DNA from: Tubiluchus corallicola
Lineage: Eukaryota; Priapulida; Priapulimorpha; Priapulimorphida; Tubiluchidae
Direction: 5' to 3'
NCBI GenBank assembly: GCA_030141605.1
Contig: JAQGDQ010001467.1
Location: forward strand, 1-39,441
DNA: 39,441 nt
Translations under genes and position numbers: made by a program
Notes under the pieces: model-generated
Told to the model about the DNA's origin: nothing
Database searches by the model: none
The model's input: the letters and a program-made list of their open reading frames with translations, nothing else
Shown: piece after piece, positions 1-10,303 of the stretch
Position numbering within the stretch: position 1 is the first letter of the stretch
Layout: each line of letters begins with the position of its first letter

Positions 1-372
1 ATTTGTGTCGTGAAGCTCACGATGTCATATGTCATTATTTTTTATTATTATGTCATATTATTGCATTCTGTGGTTAAAACAGTTAAAAATCCCACACAAG
101 AAATTTCAGCTGTAAAATAGGTCTATTTCTTTATATACAGTCTAAACTTTCATCCTTGAACTATGTAGTATACCATTTACCTTTCATTGAATTTCTGGCT
201 TCCTTGCTTCATAGAAAACTTACCTGGGCAGTTGGCTGTCCAGAGATCATTGAATAAGCATGTGCTGTTACTGATTTGTATAAATAAACTCACCTGTGTT
301 CTACCTTTGTCTTAGCTATTTTACCTTCAGATTTCTTCATAATTTGTTTGAATAATTAAATGTTTAAATTCT

Positions 373-398
373 TTTGATTGGTTGGTTGGTTGGTTGGT

Positions 399-430
<32 letters not shown>

Positions 431-1019
431 TGACTGACTGACTGACTGACTGACTGACTGACTGACTGATTAGTTGGTTGGTTGGTTGGTTGGTTGGTTG
501 GTTGGTTGATATTACAATGTAGTATTTCAGCCATTAGTCGTAATTGATTGATTGAATTATTGATTAGTTGATTGATTGATTGACTGACTGACTGACTGAC
601 TGACTGACTGACTGACTGACTGACTGACTGACTGACTGACTGACTGACTGACTGACTGACTGACTGACTGACTGACTGACTGACTGACTGACTGACTGAC
701 TGACTGACTGACTGACTGACTGACTGACTGACTGACTGACTGACTGACTGACTGACTGACTGACTGACTGACTGACTGACTGACTGACTGACTGACTGAC
801 TGACTGACCGACCGACCGACTGACTGACTTACTTACTTACTGACTGACTGACTGACTGACTGACTGACTGACTGACTGACTGACTGACTGACTGACTGAC
901 TGACTGACTGACTGACTGACTGACTGACTGACTGACTGACTGACTGACTGACTGACTGACTGACTGACTGACTGACTGACTGACTGACTAACTGACTGAT
1001 TAGTTGGTTGGTTGGTTGG
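373..1019. repeat. Compound tetranucleotide microsatellite (TTGG/CTGG/CTGA)n
   Basis: Two blocks of tetranucleotide repeats. The first (about 377-506) passes from TTGG units to CTGG, then CTGA, then back to TTGG. The second (about 545-1019) is almost pure TGAC for over 400 bp, broken by GACC units near 806-818 and TTAC units near 829-840, and again ends in TTGG units. A 38-bp non-repetitive tail follows both blocks (see the direct duplication). The Ser-Val-Ser-Gln open frame here is only a translation of the repeat. Confidence 0.97.
507..544. repeat. Direct duplication, copy 1 (pairs with 1021-1058)
   Basis: The 38 bases starting TGATATTACAATGTAGTATT recur exactly at 1021-1058, 514 bp downstream. 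Each copy is preceded by GACTGATTAG and TTGG units. A segment holding the microsatellite and its unique tail was therefore duplicated, and the second copy then expanded its TGAC tract. Confidence 0.9.
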
Positions 1020-1020
1020 T

Positions 1021-1058
1021 TGATATTACAATGTAGTATTTCAGCCATTAGTCGTAAT
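1021..1058. repeat. Direct duplication, copy 2
   Basis: Exact second copy of 507-544, following the long TGAC block and a short TTGG run. After it the two copies diverge (TAATAATGCC here, TAATTGATTG at the first copy). Confidence 0.9.
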
Positions 1059-1307
1059 AATAATGCCTCTAGACCTAACTGAATGAACTGTAAAAAATGA
1101 ACAGGTTTATGAGGTGGTTTAATGAGAAACGTAGCTTAGAGTTCTGGCAACTTGTCGGTAGCCATTTTCAAGTATTATATTCCAGAAAATGACTGTTGTT
1201 ACCTTGCCGAAATATTGATTTCTGTTTTGCATTAAATCACCGTTTAAACCGTTTTGTCTGATGCATTTCACTCAATGATCTAAATTAAGTTCATTATTGT
1301 ATTGTAG

Positions 1308-2125
<818 letters not shown>

Positions 2126-2221
2126 GGTTTGAGCGAAGACGTCAGCATAAACAAGTTCTTCGATGATCCCATGTTACTGGAGCTTGCTCGTCAAGATGTC
2201 ATGCTTAACTACCCCATGTGA
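2126..2221 (+). CDS. EFTUD2: EFTUD2 last coding exon, C-terminus and stop
   Basis: This exon encodes [12 protein letters not shown], then [19 protein letters not shown] and a TGA stop at 2219-2221: 31 residues, giving with the previous exon the last 67 residues of the protein. From memory of the family, the C-terminus is almost identical across animals (the human end differs by a few conservative changes such as Lys for Arg and Val for Met). The intact frame, correct splice sites and conserved last residues indicate a real, expressed gene. Its neighbours downstream are only repeats. Confidence 0.96.
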   Translation, partial: GLSEDVSINKFFDDPMLLELARQDVMLNYPM

Positions 2222-2622
2222 ATTTCTGTTTGTATTTTATCTCATTCTTCCCATTGTGTCGTAATAATTATAGTGATAAACAATTTGTACATAAGCTCCC
2301 CCGTAGAGCTGTGGTTGCATTAATTAATTTCTGATTCTTGTTAACCCTGCAGTTTTTTGTATTATATAAGTTTACATTACTGTTGCTAATGAACAGTCTT
2401 CATAAACAGTTCAGACATCTTTGTTTGTAAACACTTTTTTGTAGAATTTGTGCATTTGTTCCACCAGTGTTCTTTAAATCCATATTTGAGTCTGCATGTT
2501 AACCATATAAATTGCTTTCCAGAATCGAACTGCAACTTTTTCCTGATTTGGAAAAAACGTTATCTTTTATCCTGACATTAATTAAACGTTGTACTCTATT
2601 TCGTGCTTTGCTTCGCTATTAG
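2222..2622 (+). other. EFTUD2: EFTUD2 3' UTR and flank
   Basis: AT-rich, non-coding sequence following the stop. No AATAAA hexamer is evident before the minisatellite at 2631. The first good AATAAA signals downstream are at 3264-3269 and 3433-3438, so the UTR may run through the minisatellite, or a variant signal may be used here. I cannot place the cleavage site from sequence alone. Confidence 0.5.
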
Positions 2623-3065
2623 CAAGAAGTCCGCACTTGTAATTATCGGTTTTCAAGAAGTCTGCGCCGGTAATTATCGGTTCCCAAGAAGTCTGCACCG
2701 GTAATTGTCGGTTTTCAAGAAGTCCGCACCAGTAACTATCGGTTTTCAAGAAGTCTGCGCCGGTAATTATCGGTTCCCAAAAACTCTGCACCGGTAATTA
2801 CAGGTTTTCAAGAAGTCCGCACCGGTAATTATCGGTTTTCAAGAAGTCCGCACCGGTAATTATCGGTTTTCAAGAAGTCCGCACCGGTAATTATCGGTTT
2901 TCAAGAAGTCCGCACCGGTAATTATCGGTTTTCAAGAAGTCTGCACCGGTAATTATCGGTTTTCAAGAAGTCCGCACCGGTAATTATCGGTTTTCAAGAA
3001 GTCCGCACTGGTAATTATAGGTTTTTCAAAAAGTCCAAACGTGTAATTACCATTTTTTCAAGAGC
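2623..3065. repeat. 31-bp minisatellite, about 13 units
   Basis: Units of exactly 31 bp run from 2631 to about 3033, followed by a decayed unit to about 3065. The core is CCGCACCGGTAATTATCGGT, followed by a TTTCAAGAAGT tail. The first six units carry scattered changes (GCGCC, TTCCC, CAGT). The middle units (about 2817-2940) are identical, a sign of recent copying there. It starts about 400 bp after the EFTUD2 stop and may lie in the 3' UTR. The antisense 69-codon frame is a by-product. Confidence 0.96.
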
Positions 3066-3640
3066 AAGTTGTTTATAGAGATTTCATGTTCTACTTGTTG
3101 TATTTTTGCTTTTGTATCTGTGAGTGTAACACCATCACTATGCTGGTTGCTTAGATCTGTTACACTCCAGAGGGTGTTCATACGACAATGCTGCCAGGGT
3201 TTGAAGCCGCGCTTAGCTTAGCTGGTCTTCAGTAAACTGTAGACAAAATATAACCCAACAGTGAATAAAACTTTTCACACCTGTCTTAAGACACTCTCCC
3301 ATTCTTTCCAAATACTATCTTTCTCCAAAAATGTTTTTTGTGTGTTGTGGAGTTTAAGTACTAATTGCATCCCAGTAAGGTAAGAAGTAACACTTTACTC
3401 AGTTGGAATGCTGGATGGTTGTTGCTGGGGTAAATAAAATTGTGTAAGAAATCATTTGTTTTTGGAATATGTGTTTGCATTTTGCATTTCCATTTTTAGT
3501 AGAATCCTATCTGTATTGTGTGCGTTCCTCAGCTTAAAGCACAAGAAAACGCTCTCCTTAATTAAACCTTAAAATATTCTTGAAATTTTATACTATTTAC
3601 ACCCTGTCTTATTGCATACAGAGCTTGTTTTAGCAGCAAC
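3066..3640. other. Intergenic, no gene seen
   Basis: No coding or RNA feature is recognisable. It holds two AATAAA hexamers (3264-3269, 3433-3438) that could serve EFTUD2. It also has a perfect 9-bp inverted repeat, GAGTGTAAC at 3122-3130 and GTTACACTC at 3159-3167. Confidence 0.6.
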
Positions 3641-3953
3641 ACTTGTAAATTTAAACTCCCGCGATGACTGTTAGATGCAGCCGTTTGAAGTCAGTTTGGA
3701 TAATGTAGCTTAAAGTTTAAAAAAAATAATCAGAGCATTCATAGTACATGCTTCACTAGCTAAGCAAAAAGTGTAAATTAGTCAACATTGTCAATAAGAT
3801 CAATTTGCTTTTTGGTGAATCAGTGGTGCATACTGGGAAGGTGAAACAGTGACGTTTTACCAGTTATTGCGAACATCTTAAATTAAAAATTTTCTTTTGA
3901 AGTTACGTAAGTCTTTCAAACAGGTAAGTGTAATGCTAAGTAAAATAACTTTA
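3641..3953 (+). mobile_element. Dispersed repeat, copy A (unexpanded; pairs with 28065-28838)
   Basis: This region aligns by eye, with gaps, to 28065-28838. Both begin ACTTGTAAATTTAAACTCC, share AGAGCATTC and CTAACTAAGCAAA-like stretches, and end CAGTGACGTTTTACC followed by TTTTCTTTT, AGTTAC and GTAAAATAACT. Copy A has a single unit of the motif (GTGAATCAGTGGTG...ACTGGGAAG, about 3813-3840), which is repeated 19 times in copy B. I do not recognise the family and see no coding capacity. Confidence 0.75.
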
Positions 3954-4523
3954 TATGGAAAATTCCTTGGGATTTACTTACACAGTACTTAGAAATTCCC
4001 TTTTCTTCCCCTTAATACCCCTGACATATTTGGCATAAGGTAACCAGCATTAGTTATAAATCCACATTCAGGATGCAACAGACAAGCAGCCTATAAAAAG
4101 AAATCAAGTATTTAGAGATGTAGTATGTAAAAAACCTAGCAAAGTACATGTTTATTAGTGTACCTTTTGGTTGTACTTTATGCACGTATGTACGAAGTAT
4201 GTAAAACTGTTAGGATATTGAAGCTGTCCCGTTCTGCAATCTTTATGGAATCTAAATTATGTGTACATAAAATTGTGTGAAAATGTTGGTATGTAGTACT
4301 TGAATTGTAACTTTTTAATCTTAAATAGTTCAAAATTTTTATAGGGCGACGAGCACTTTTCACTTTGACTCCAGCTGGTTATAGTAGTTAGCACAATATA
4401 AAAATCAGTAATTATTAAGCAAAGTATGATATAACCTGAAAATTTGTATGTAAAATTATAAAATATAATAAATTTCTTTTTACAAAATATTTTACTGATA
4501 CTTTTTAAGCAATTTTGAGTCAA
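3954..4523. other. AT-rich intergenic, no gene seen
   Basis: Very AT-rich sequence with only short random open frames, without recognisable protein content, RNA gene or repeat family. Confidence 0.6.
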
Positions 4524-4531
4524 CTATTTTG
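4524..4531. repeat. 8-bp target site duplication, left (CTATTTTG)
   Basis: Identical to 5427-5434. An 8-bp duplication flanking terminal inverted repeats is the hallmark of hAT-superfamily insertion. Confidence 0.85.
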
Positions 4532-5426
4532 TAGTGATGGGGGATTAATAGAGTAATCGAATTAACTGAGATTAGAACAATGTATAAATCGATACAATCG
4601 GCGATTGAACAGTAATTGAATTAATCGAGAGTGAAATATACGTTACACATTGACTAAAATGCAGTGTTTTAGTACAAATAAATGGAATCCTTGCGTTTTC
4701 TTCTTCGTTTTTCTCACCTTACACAATGCGCACAATTGCGAATTACAGTGTTGCAAACTGGGAACTTCATATTCGTTTCCGCGTGACGTGTGTAGTGTTG
4801 TAGTGACGTAGTAATGACGTGTAGTAGTGACGTGTGTAGTGTTGTAGTGACGTAGTAATGACGTGTGTAGTGACGTAGTAATGACGTGTGTAGTGACGTA
4901 GTAATGACGTGTGTAGTGTTGTAGTGACGTAGTAATGACGTGTGTAGTGTTGTAGTGACGTAGTAATGACGTGTGTGGTGTGTAGTGACGTTGTAATGAC
5001 GTGTGTAGTATGTAGTGACGTAGTAATGACGTGTGTAGTGACGTAGTAATGACGTGTGTAGTGACGTAGTAATGACGTGTGTAGTGTTGTAGTGACGTAG
5101 TAATGACGTGTGTAGTGTGTAGTGACGTAGTAATGACGTGTGTAGTGACGTAGTAATGACGTGTGTAGTGACGTAGTAATGACGTGTGTAGTGTGTAGTG
5201 ACGTAGTAATAGAGTGATTAATGAATGTTCGTGTCTCTAAGAATATTTTTTGCGAGTACAAAAATGGCAGACAGTGACGAATGCTGTGAAGAAGTCTACA
5301 GGCTGCATTTCAGTGTTTTGATAAATATGATTAAAACTAAAAAATAGCCAAAAATATTAATGGTGATATCGAATTACAAGAACAAGATTGTAGTCGAATT
5401 AGAAATTTCAAAATCGCCTATCGCTA
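4532..5426. mobile_element. hAT-like non-autonomous DNA transposon, 895 bp
   Basis: The left end reads TAGTGATGGGGGATT. The reverse complement of the right end reads TAGCGATAGGCGATT, matching at 12 of 15 positions. The element is bracketed by a perfect 8-bp duplication (CTATTTTG). Both subterminal zones contain TAATCGAATT-type sequence. The centre is filled by a minisatellite (4783-5210). A 27-codon open frame at 5264-5347 (MADSDECCEEVYR...) lies just after it. It could be the leftover start of a transposase gene, but it is too short to identify. No transposase catalytic region is present, so the element would depend on a partner. Confidence 0.85.
4783..5210. repeat. Minisatellite of TGACGT-bearing units inside the hAT-like element
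   Basis: About 14 units built on GTGACGTAGTAATGACGT, joined by either GTGTA or a longer GTGTAGTGTTGTA/GTGTGTA linker, so spacing alternates between about 21-23 and 29-31 bp. Each unit carries two TGACGT hexamers, the half-site of CREB/ATF-type bZIP factors. Whether these are bound is unknown. The antisense 164-codon Thr/Ser/His/Tyr frame comes from the repeat. Confidence 0.93.
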
Positions 5427-5434
5427 CTATTTTG
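5427..5434. repeat. 8-bp target site duplication, right (CTATTTTG)
   Basis: Exact match to 4524-4531, directly after the right terminal inverted repeat. Confidence 0.85.
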
Positions 5435-5874
5435 TTTTATTATGTTTTGATTTTGCATTTTTTTGCTTTTTTATCATATTTTAGACTCGGGGAAAAGATT
5501 ATTTCTAGTCTGTCTATACGGCAAATGATGCCAAAAAATTGGCTTCAATGTAGAACTATTGTAATGTATACGCTCAAATCAAAGTTCCGTTCCCATATCT
5601 ATGTTAGTTTATTTTGCAAAAATACAAATTTTTTGTAGTCTACAATTACAACATCTACAAATCTACTGAAATAAGTGCTAGAAAATAAGTACTACAGATT
5701 ACTACGTTACACTAAAAAGCTAAAATGCATACATACATTGTTGGTCCAATATTGAGTCGAGAAAAAGCCAGAATGTCAGTAAAAGGTAGCAGCATAATTA
5801 CAAGTCAAATTTTAAATGTAACAGAGACGTGTGTACATAACAAGTTCCACCTATATAATGTCAGAGTAGAAAAA
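5435..5874. other. Intergenic, no gene seen
   Basis: AT-rich and non-coding; the 92-codon open frame at 5360-5638 starts inside the hAT-like element and has no recognisable domain. Several GTAGTCTAC and ACTACA-like pieces between 5635 and 5710 resemble parts of the following 69-bp unit and may be its decayed relatives. Confidence 0.5.
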
Positions 5875-7254
5875 GTAGTCTAGCTTGTTGAACTACAGTC
5901 TAATATATTGTGGCTTCTAATGCATATACTACCTTGGGAAGGGGTAGTCTAGCTTGTTGAACTACAGTCTAATATATTGTGGCTTCTAATGCATATACTA
6001 CCTTTTGAAGGGGTAGTCTAGCTTGTTGAACTACAGTCTAATATATTGTGGCTTCTAATGCATATACTACCTTGGGAAGGGGTAGTCTAGCTTGTTGAAC
6101 TCCAGTCTAATATATTGTGGCTTCTGATGCATATACTACCTTGAGAAGGGGTAGTCTAGCTTGTTGAACTACAGTCTAATATATTGTGGCTTCTGATGCA
6201 TATACTACCTTGGGAAGGGGTAGTCTAGCTTGTTGAACTCCAGTCTAATATATTGTGGCTTCTAATGCATATACTACCTTGAGAAGGGGTAGTCTAGCTT
6301 GTTGAACTACAGTCTAATATATTGTGGCTTCTAATGCATATACTACCTTGAGAAGGGGTAGTCTAGCTTGTTGAACTACAGTCTAATATATTGTGGCTTC
6401 AAATGCATATACTACCTTGAGAAGGGGTAGTCTAGCTTGTTAAACTACAGTCTAATATATTGTGGCTTCTAATGCATATACTACCTTGGGAAGGGGTAGT
6501 CTAGCTTGTTGAACTACAGTCTAATATATTGTGGCTTCTGATGCATATACTACCTTGGGAAGGGGTAGTCTAGCTTGTTGAACTACAGTCTAATATATTG
6601 TGGCTTCTGATGCATATACTACCTTGGGAAGGGGTAGTCTAGCTTGTTGAACTACAGTCTAATATATTGTGGCTTCTAATGCATATACTACCTTGGGAAG
6701 GGGTAGTCTAGCTTGTTGAACTAAAGTCTAATATATTGTGGCTTCTGATGCATATACTACCTTGGGAAGGGGTAGTCTAGCTTGTTGAACTACAGTCTAA
6801 TATATTGTGGCTTCTGATGCATATACTACCTTGGGAAGGGGTAGTCTAGCTTGTTGAACTACAGTCTAATATATTGTGGCTTCTAATGCATATACTACCT
6901 TGAGAAGGGGTAGTCTAGCTTGTTGAACTGCAGTCTAATATATTGTGGCTTCTAATGCATATACAACCTTGAGAAGGGGTAGTCTAGCTTGTTGAACTAC
7001 AGTCTAATATATTGTGGCTTCTAATGCATATACTACCTTGAGAAGGGGTAGTCTAGCTTGTTGAACTACAGTCTAATATATTGTGGCTTCTAATGCATAT
7101 ACTACCTTGAGAAGGGGTAGTCTAGCTTGTTGAACTACAGTCTAATATATTGTGGCTTCTAATGCATATACTACCTTGAGAAGGGGTAGTCTAGCTTGTT
7201 GAACTACAGTCTAATATATTGTGGCTTCCAATGCATATACTACCTTGAGAAGGA
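5875..7254. repeat. 69-bp satellite-like array, 20 units
   Basis: Twenty units of exactly 69 bp (GTAGTCTAGCTTGTTGAAC to ACTACCTTGGGAAGGG) with no length variation. Differences are few and recur: TAATG or TGATG, GGGAAGG or GAGAAGG, ACTACAG or ACTCCAG. Each unit contains GTAGT...ACTAC and, across the unit junction, ACTACC...GGTAGT inverted repeats. Units near the right end are almost all of the TAATG/GAGAAGG type, so local homogenisation is visible. No open frame runs through it. Confidence 0.97.
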
Positions 7255-7703
7255 GTAAGGGACCAAAACATTTGTACCTGCAACAACTACGATCTGCTGC
7301 TATTATGATGACAAACAAGGGATTTAAATACTTGGATTAAAAAATCTTGTAGAACACCTACAGCATTTTGTAGTTTTTGCAATTCGCCATTTTAATTGTT
7401 AATCATTCCGGATTTCCACAGGTTTCAATATCTCACCTGTGTTTTGATTGGATTCACTGAAACGATATGATAATTTATTGAAAGCCAAGATATCCTGCAA
7501 TAACGATATTCTACGTTTTACTTGACAAGTTGAGATTGTTTGTCCACTTGTTATTCCTCATTACATTTTACTGTTTACTTCAAGTACTAAATTGATTACA
7601 AAAAAATTAAAGTGATTATTCTACTGTGAGTAAATTAACGCTGAAAAATGCCAAATTGCTTGTTGAGGTATGAGAATTAAATTAGAACCCATCACGATCA
7701 CTG
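7255..7703. other. Intergenic, no gene seen
   Basis: AT-rich unique-looking sequence with no recognisable coding, RNA or repeat feature. Confidence 0.55.
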
Positions 7704-7802
7704 AGACAGAGTTGTCTAATGGTCTAGGAGCTCACCTTGTAAGCGAGAGGTCCCTAGTTCAAATCCTGACTCTCCTGTGACTTTCTTACCTTGCCTTTTT
7801 TT
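7704..7802 (+). mobile_element. tRNA-like sequence, probable SINE head, with T-run
   Basis: GTCTAATGGTCTAGGAGC resembles a Pol III A box and D arm. CTTGTAAGCGAGAGG resembles an anticodon arm with loop TTGTAAG. AGTTCAAATCC fits the B box. A run of seven T (7796-7802) follows about 16 bp after the tRNA-like part, as a Pol III terminator would. The T stem (CCTAG against CCTGA) does not pair, so it is not a working tRNA. The fragment at 22460-22560 (minus strand) has a similar GCAATCGAAAGGTCCCTGG core and may belong to the same SINE family. Confidence 0.55.
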
Positions 7803-8089
7803 GAAAAAGTTTGGTTTCAAAGTTTATTAATTGTGTCTTCAATCTATTATTCATGCTTGTGTTTTTTGTGTGTAAAATTTTTTTCGCTGTTGAGATACAA
7901 GAATTTGCATTGGACTGAAATCGTCTGCAAATTTCATCGAAGTGTTGTTGCAAACAGCATGTAACAATTTGTTGTCACCGTAGAATTGTCATCACAGCCG
8001 TAGACATGGTTGGTCAAACCATGCATTGTACACACGCTGCCTATACAGCATTCTCAGACATAAGATAAATATTTTTCTCTCTCCCTTTA
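7803..8089. other. Intergenic, no gene seen
   Basis: No recognisable feature; it may include a SINE body after the tRNA-like head, but I have no second copy to define it. Confidence 0.45.
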
Positions 8090-8350
8090 TAGCAAAACCG
8101 ACCCAATCTTAAGCTGTAGGTCAAAACAATCTAGTCTTTAAAATATTGAAAGGAAACTCGCTATTTTTTCAAAAATGACTTTCGTGAAGAATTGTTACCG
8201 CACAAACACAATTTCACGTTCGCGCCTCTAGTTCTTCACTGTTACATGCATTTCGCCATTCGTTAGTAAGACGGGCACTAGCGCCTGCGTTTCGGAAACG
8301 CATTGCACAAAAAACAGGTGGTGTACCTCTCAGTTTGTGACGAGCTGCAC
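8090..8350 (-). mobile_element. Unknown dispersed repeat, fuller copy
   Basis: The reverse complement aligns with 23425-23632. Shared blocks are GAGAGGTACA-CACCTG, TTTTTGTGCAATG, GAAGAACT, GCGCGAACG-GAAATT, AAAGTCATT/TAAGTCATT, GAAAAAATAG and a tail around ATTTTA...TGTTTTGA. This copy keeps about 65 bp (around 8235-8300) that the other lacks, including GCGTTTCGGAAACGC. The minus-strand frame reads KLRGTPPVFCAM here and ELRGTAPAFCAM in the other copy, so the block may have been coding once. Family unknown. Confidence 0.65.
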
Positions 8351-8884
8351 ACATTCGACAGTTCATGCGTGAGCACAGTGGTAAATTTGAAATTTGAATT
8401 TTTATCTTAAAACTTGTCCTAGCTTTAGTACAACACACTGAATATCTTACCGTAGCACTGTACTTCTATTTTTGATTCAACACGCTCGTGGAATATTTTT
8501 GCTGCTGAAAATTATGTTCGTTTGTGATGTCATCAATAGTTCGGCTTCTCCGCCGTTAATAAAGATTTCAATCTATCATTTAATTATCAGAAACGCTTTT
8601 GCAGCATTAATTGTGTTAAAATGTATACTTTTCATCGGAAAATGGGGCAGTATATGAAAAATCATCCTCTCTTTCTTTAACCTTTCTTCACTTCAAGTAG
8701 TGAAAAATACAGGTCATCTAATGATCTGTTTCCCAATTTTTGTCGCGAATCAGTGCGTCTCGAACTCCGCCACCCTGAATCATTTCTGTGATATTAAGAC
8801 ATCACTGCGTGGGCGGCGTTTGGAGTCTCAGCGTTGCGCTCTTACACCGGGAGGTCACCGTACCGCGTGTTACCTCCTCCAGAA
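8351..8884. other. Intergenic, no gene seen
   Basis: Two short plus-strand open frames (8472-8657, 8700-8891) have no recognisable content and no second copy or conserved motif supporting them. Confidence 0.5.
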
Positions 8885-9240
8885 CAGGTGACTGGTAAAT
8901 AAAGTCACAGTTTTGGCTAAGAAAAAAGTCACTGGAAAAACGTCACAGTTAATTTATGATGACCAGAAAAAAGGTACAGTTTTGACTTGCAAAGAAAGTC
9001 ATGTGATCAAACAAAAATATTCAAGTCGGGTATAGGGTTAGGGTTATTTTTTTCCTATATCTTTCCTGTGACCTTTTTCTCTGACTTTTTAACCAGTGGT
9101 TTTTTTACCTGTGATTTTTTTACCTGTGTCTTTATTACCTGTGATTTTTTTACCTGTGTCTTTATTACCTGTGATTTTTTTACCAGTGTCTTTATTAATT
9201 GTGATTTTTTTACCTGTGTCTTTATCACCTGTATTTTCTG
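8885..9240. repeat. Fold-back of 30-bp units
   Basis: On the right (about 9107-9235) the plus strand repeats ACCTGTGATTTTTTT and ACCTGTGTCTTTATT in a 30-bp period, four times. On the left (about 8885-9000) are diverged units in the opposite sense: TAAATAAAGTCACAG, AAAAAAGTCACTGG and GAAAGTCATGTG. The whole could fold into a long imperfect hairpin around a spacer near 9010-9050, which contains TAGGGTTAGGGTTA. The Lys-rich and Phe-rich frames on the two strands are by-products. Confidence 0.7.
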
Positions 9241-9736
9241 GATAACCATAACCACAGCAATGTTTGTGAATAGGATGTTTTGACGGTCCACATTTACATG
9301 TGACTGAAACGTTTGCTGACAAAATTCAGGTATAATGCCTAAAACGAACTGACATGTTTATTGATAAAGCTTATATAAAATATAAATTTGTTTATTTATC
9401 ATTAAACAAAAGATTGAAGTACAGCACAGTATAAGTTACAAAATATAAACAAATGTAAAAGAATAATCGAGATCGAACATAAGGAGTAAGCACTGTTATA
9501 CTGCTATAAGATACATGAACGAAATAAATTAAAATTAAATTAAGTCTAAACTTAAATTTTCAAATTAAATAAATCATATGAGATAAAACTGCTCGTAAAT
9601 CTCTCTGTTCTGTGTCCAGGTATGGGGAATTTTGGATGGTGGCGAGTGCTGAATATGTGAGTATGGGCATCTGTCAGTAGAGTGTAGATTTAAAGCTTGA
9701 GACAAACATTGTGTGCATATTATACTCAGGTTATCA
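9241..9736. other. Intergenic, no gene seen
   Basis: AT-rich, non-coding, no repeat family recognised. Confidence 0.55.

Positions 9737-10303
<567 letters not shown>

Noticed and set aside
833-1048. Ser-Val-Ser-Gln frame
   Set aside because: Translation of (TGAC)n.
4767-5261. 164-codon Thr/Ser/His frame, minus strand
   Set aside because: Encoded by the minisatellite inside the hAT-like element; no independent support.
5875-7254. CRISPR-like array
   Set aside because: Units are contiguous 69-bp copies with no unique spacers, and the setting is animal DNA. The same holds for the 40-, 74- and 36-bp arrays.
7704-7780. Functional tRNA gene
   Set aside because: T stem does not pair and the acceptor is incomplete; better explained as a SINE head.
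9031-9050. Interstitial telomere repeat
   Set aside because: Only about two TTAGGG-like units; too short to mean anything on its own.
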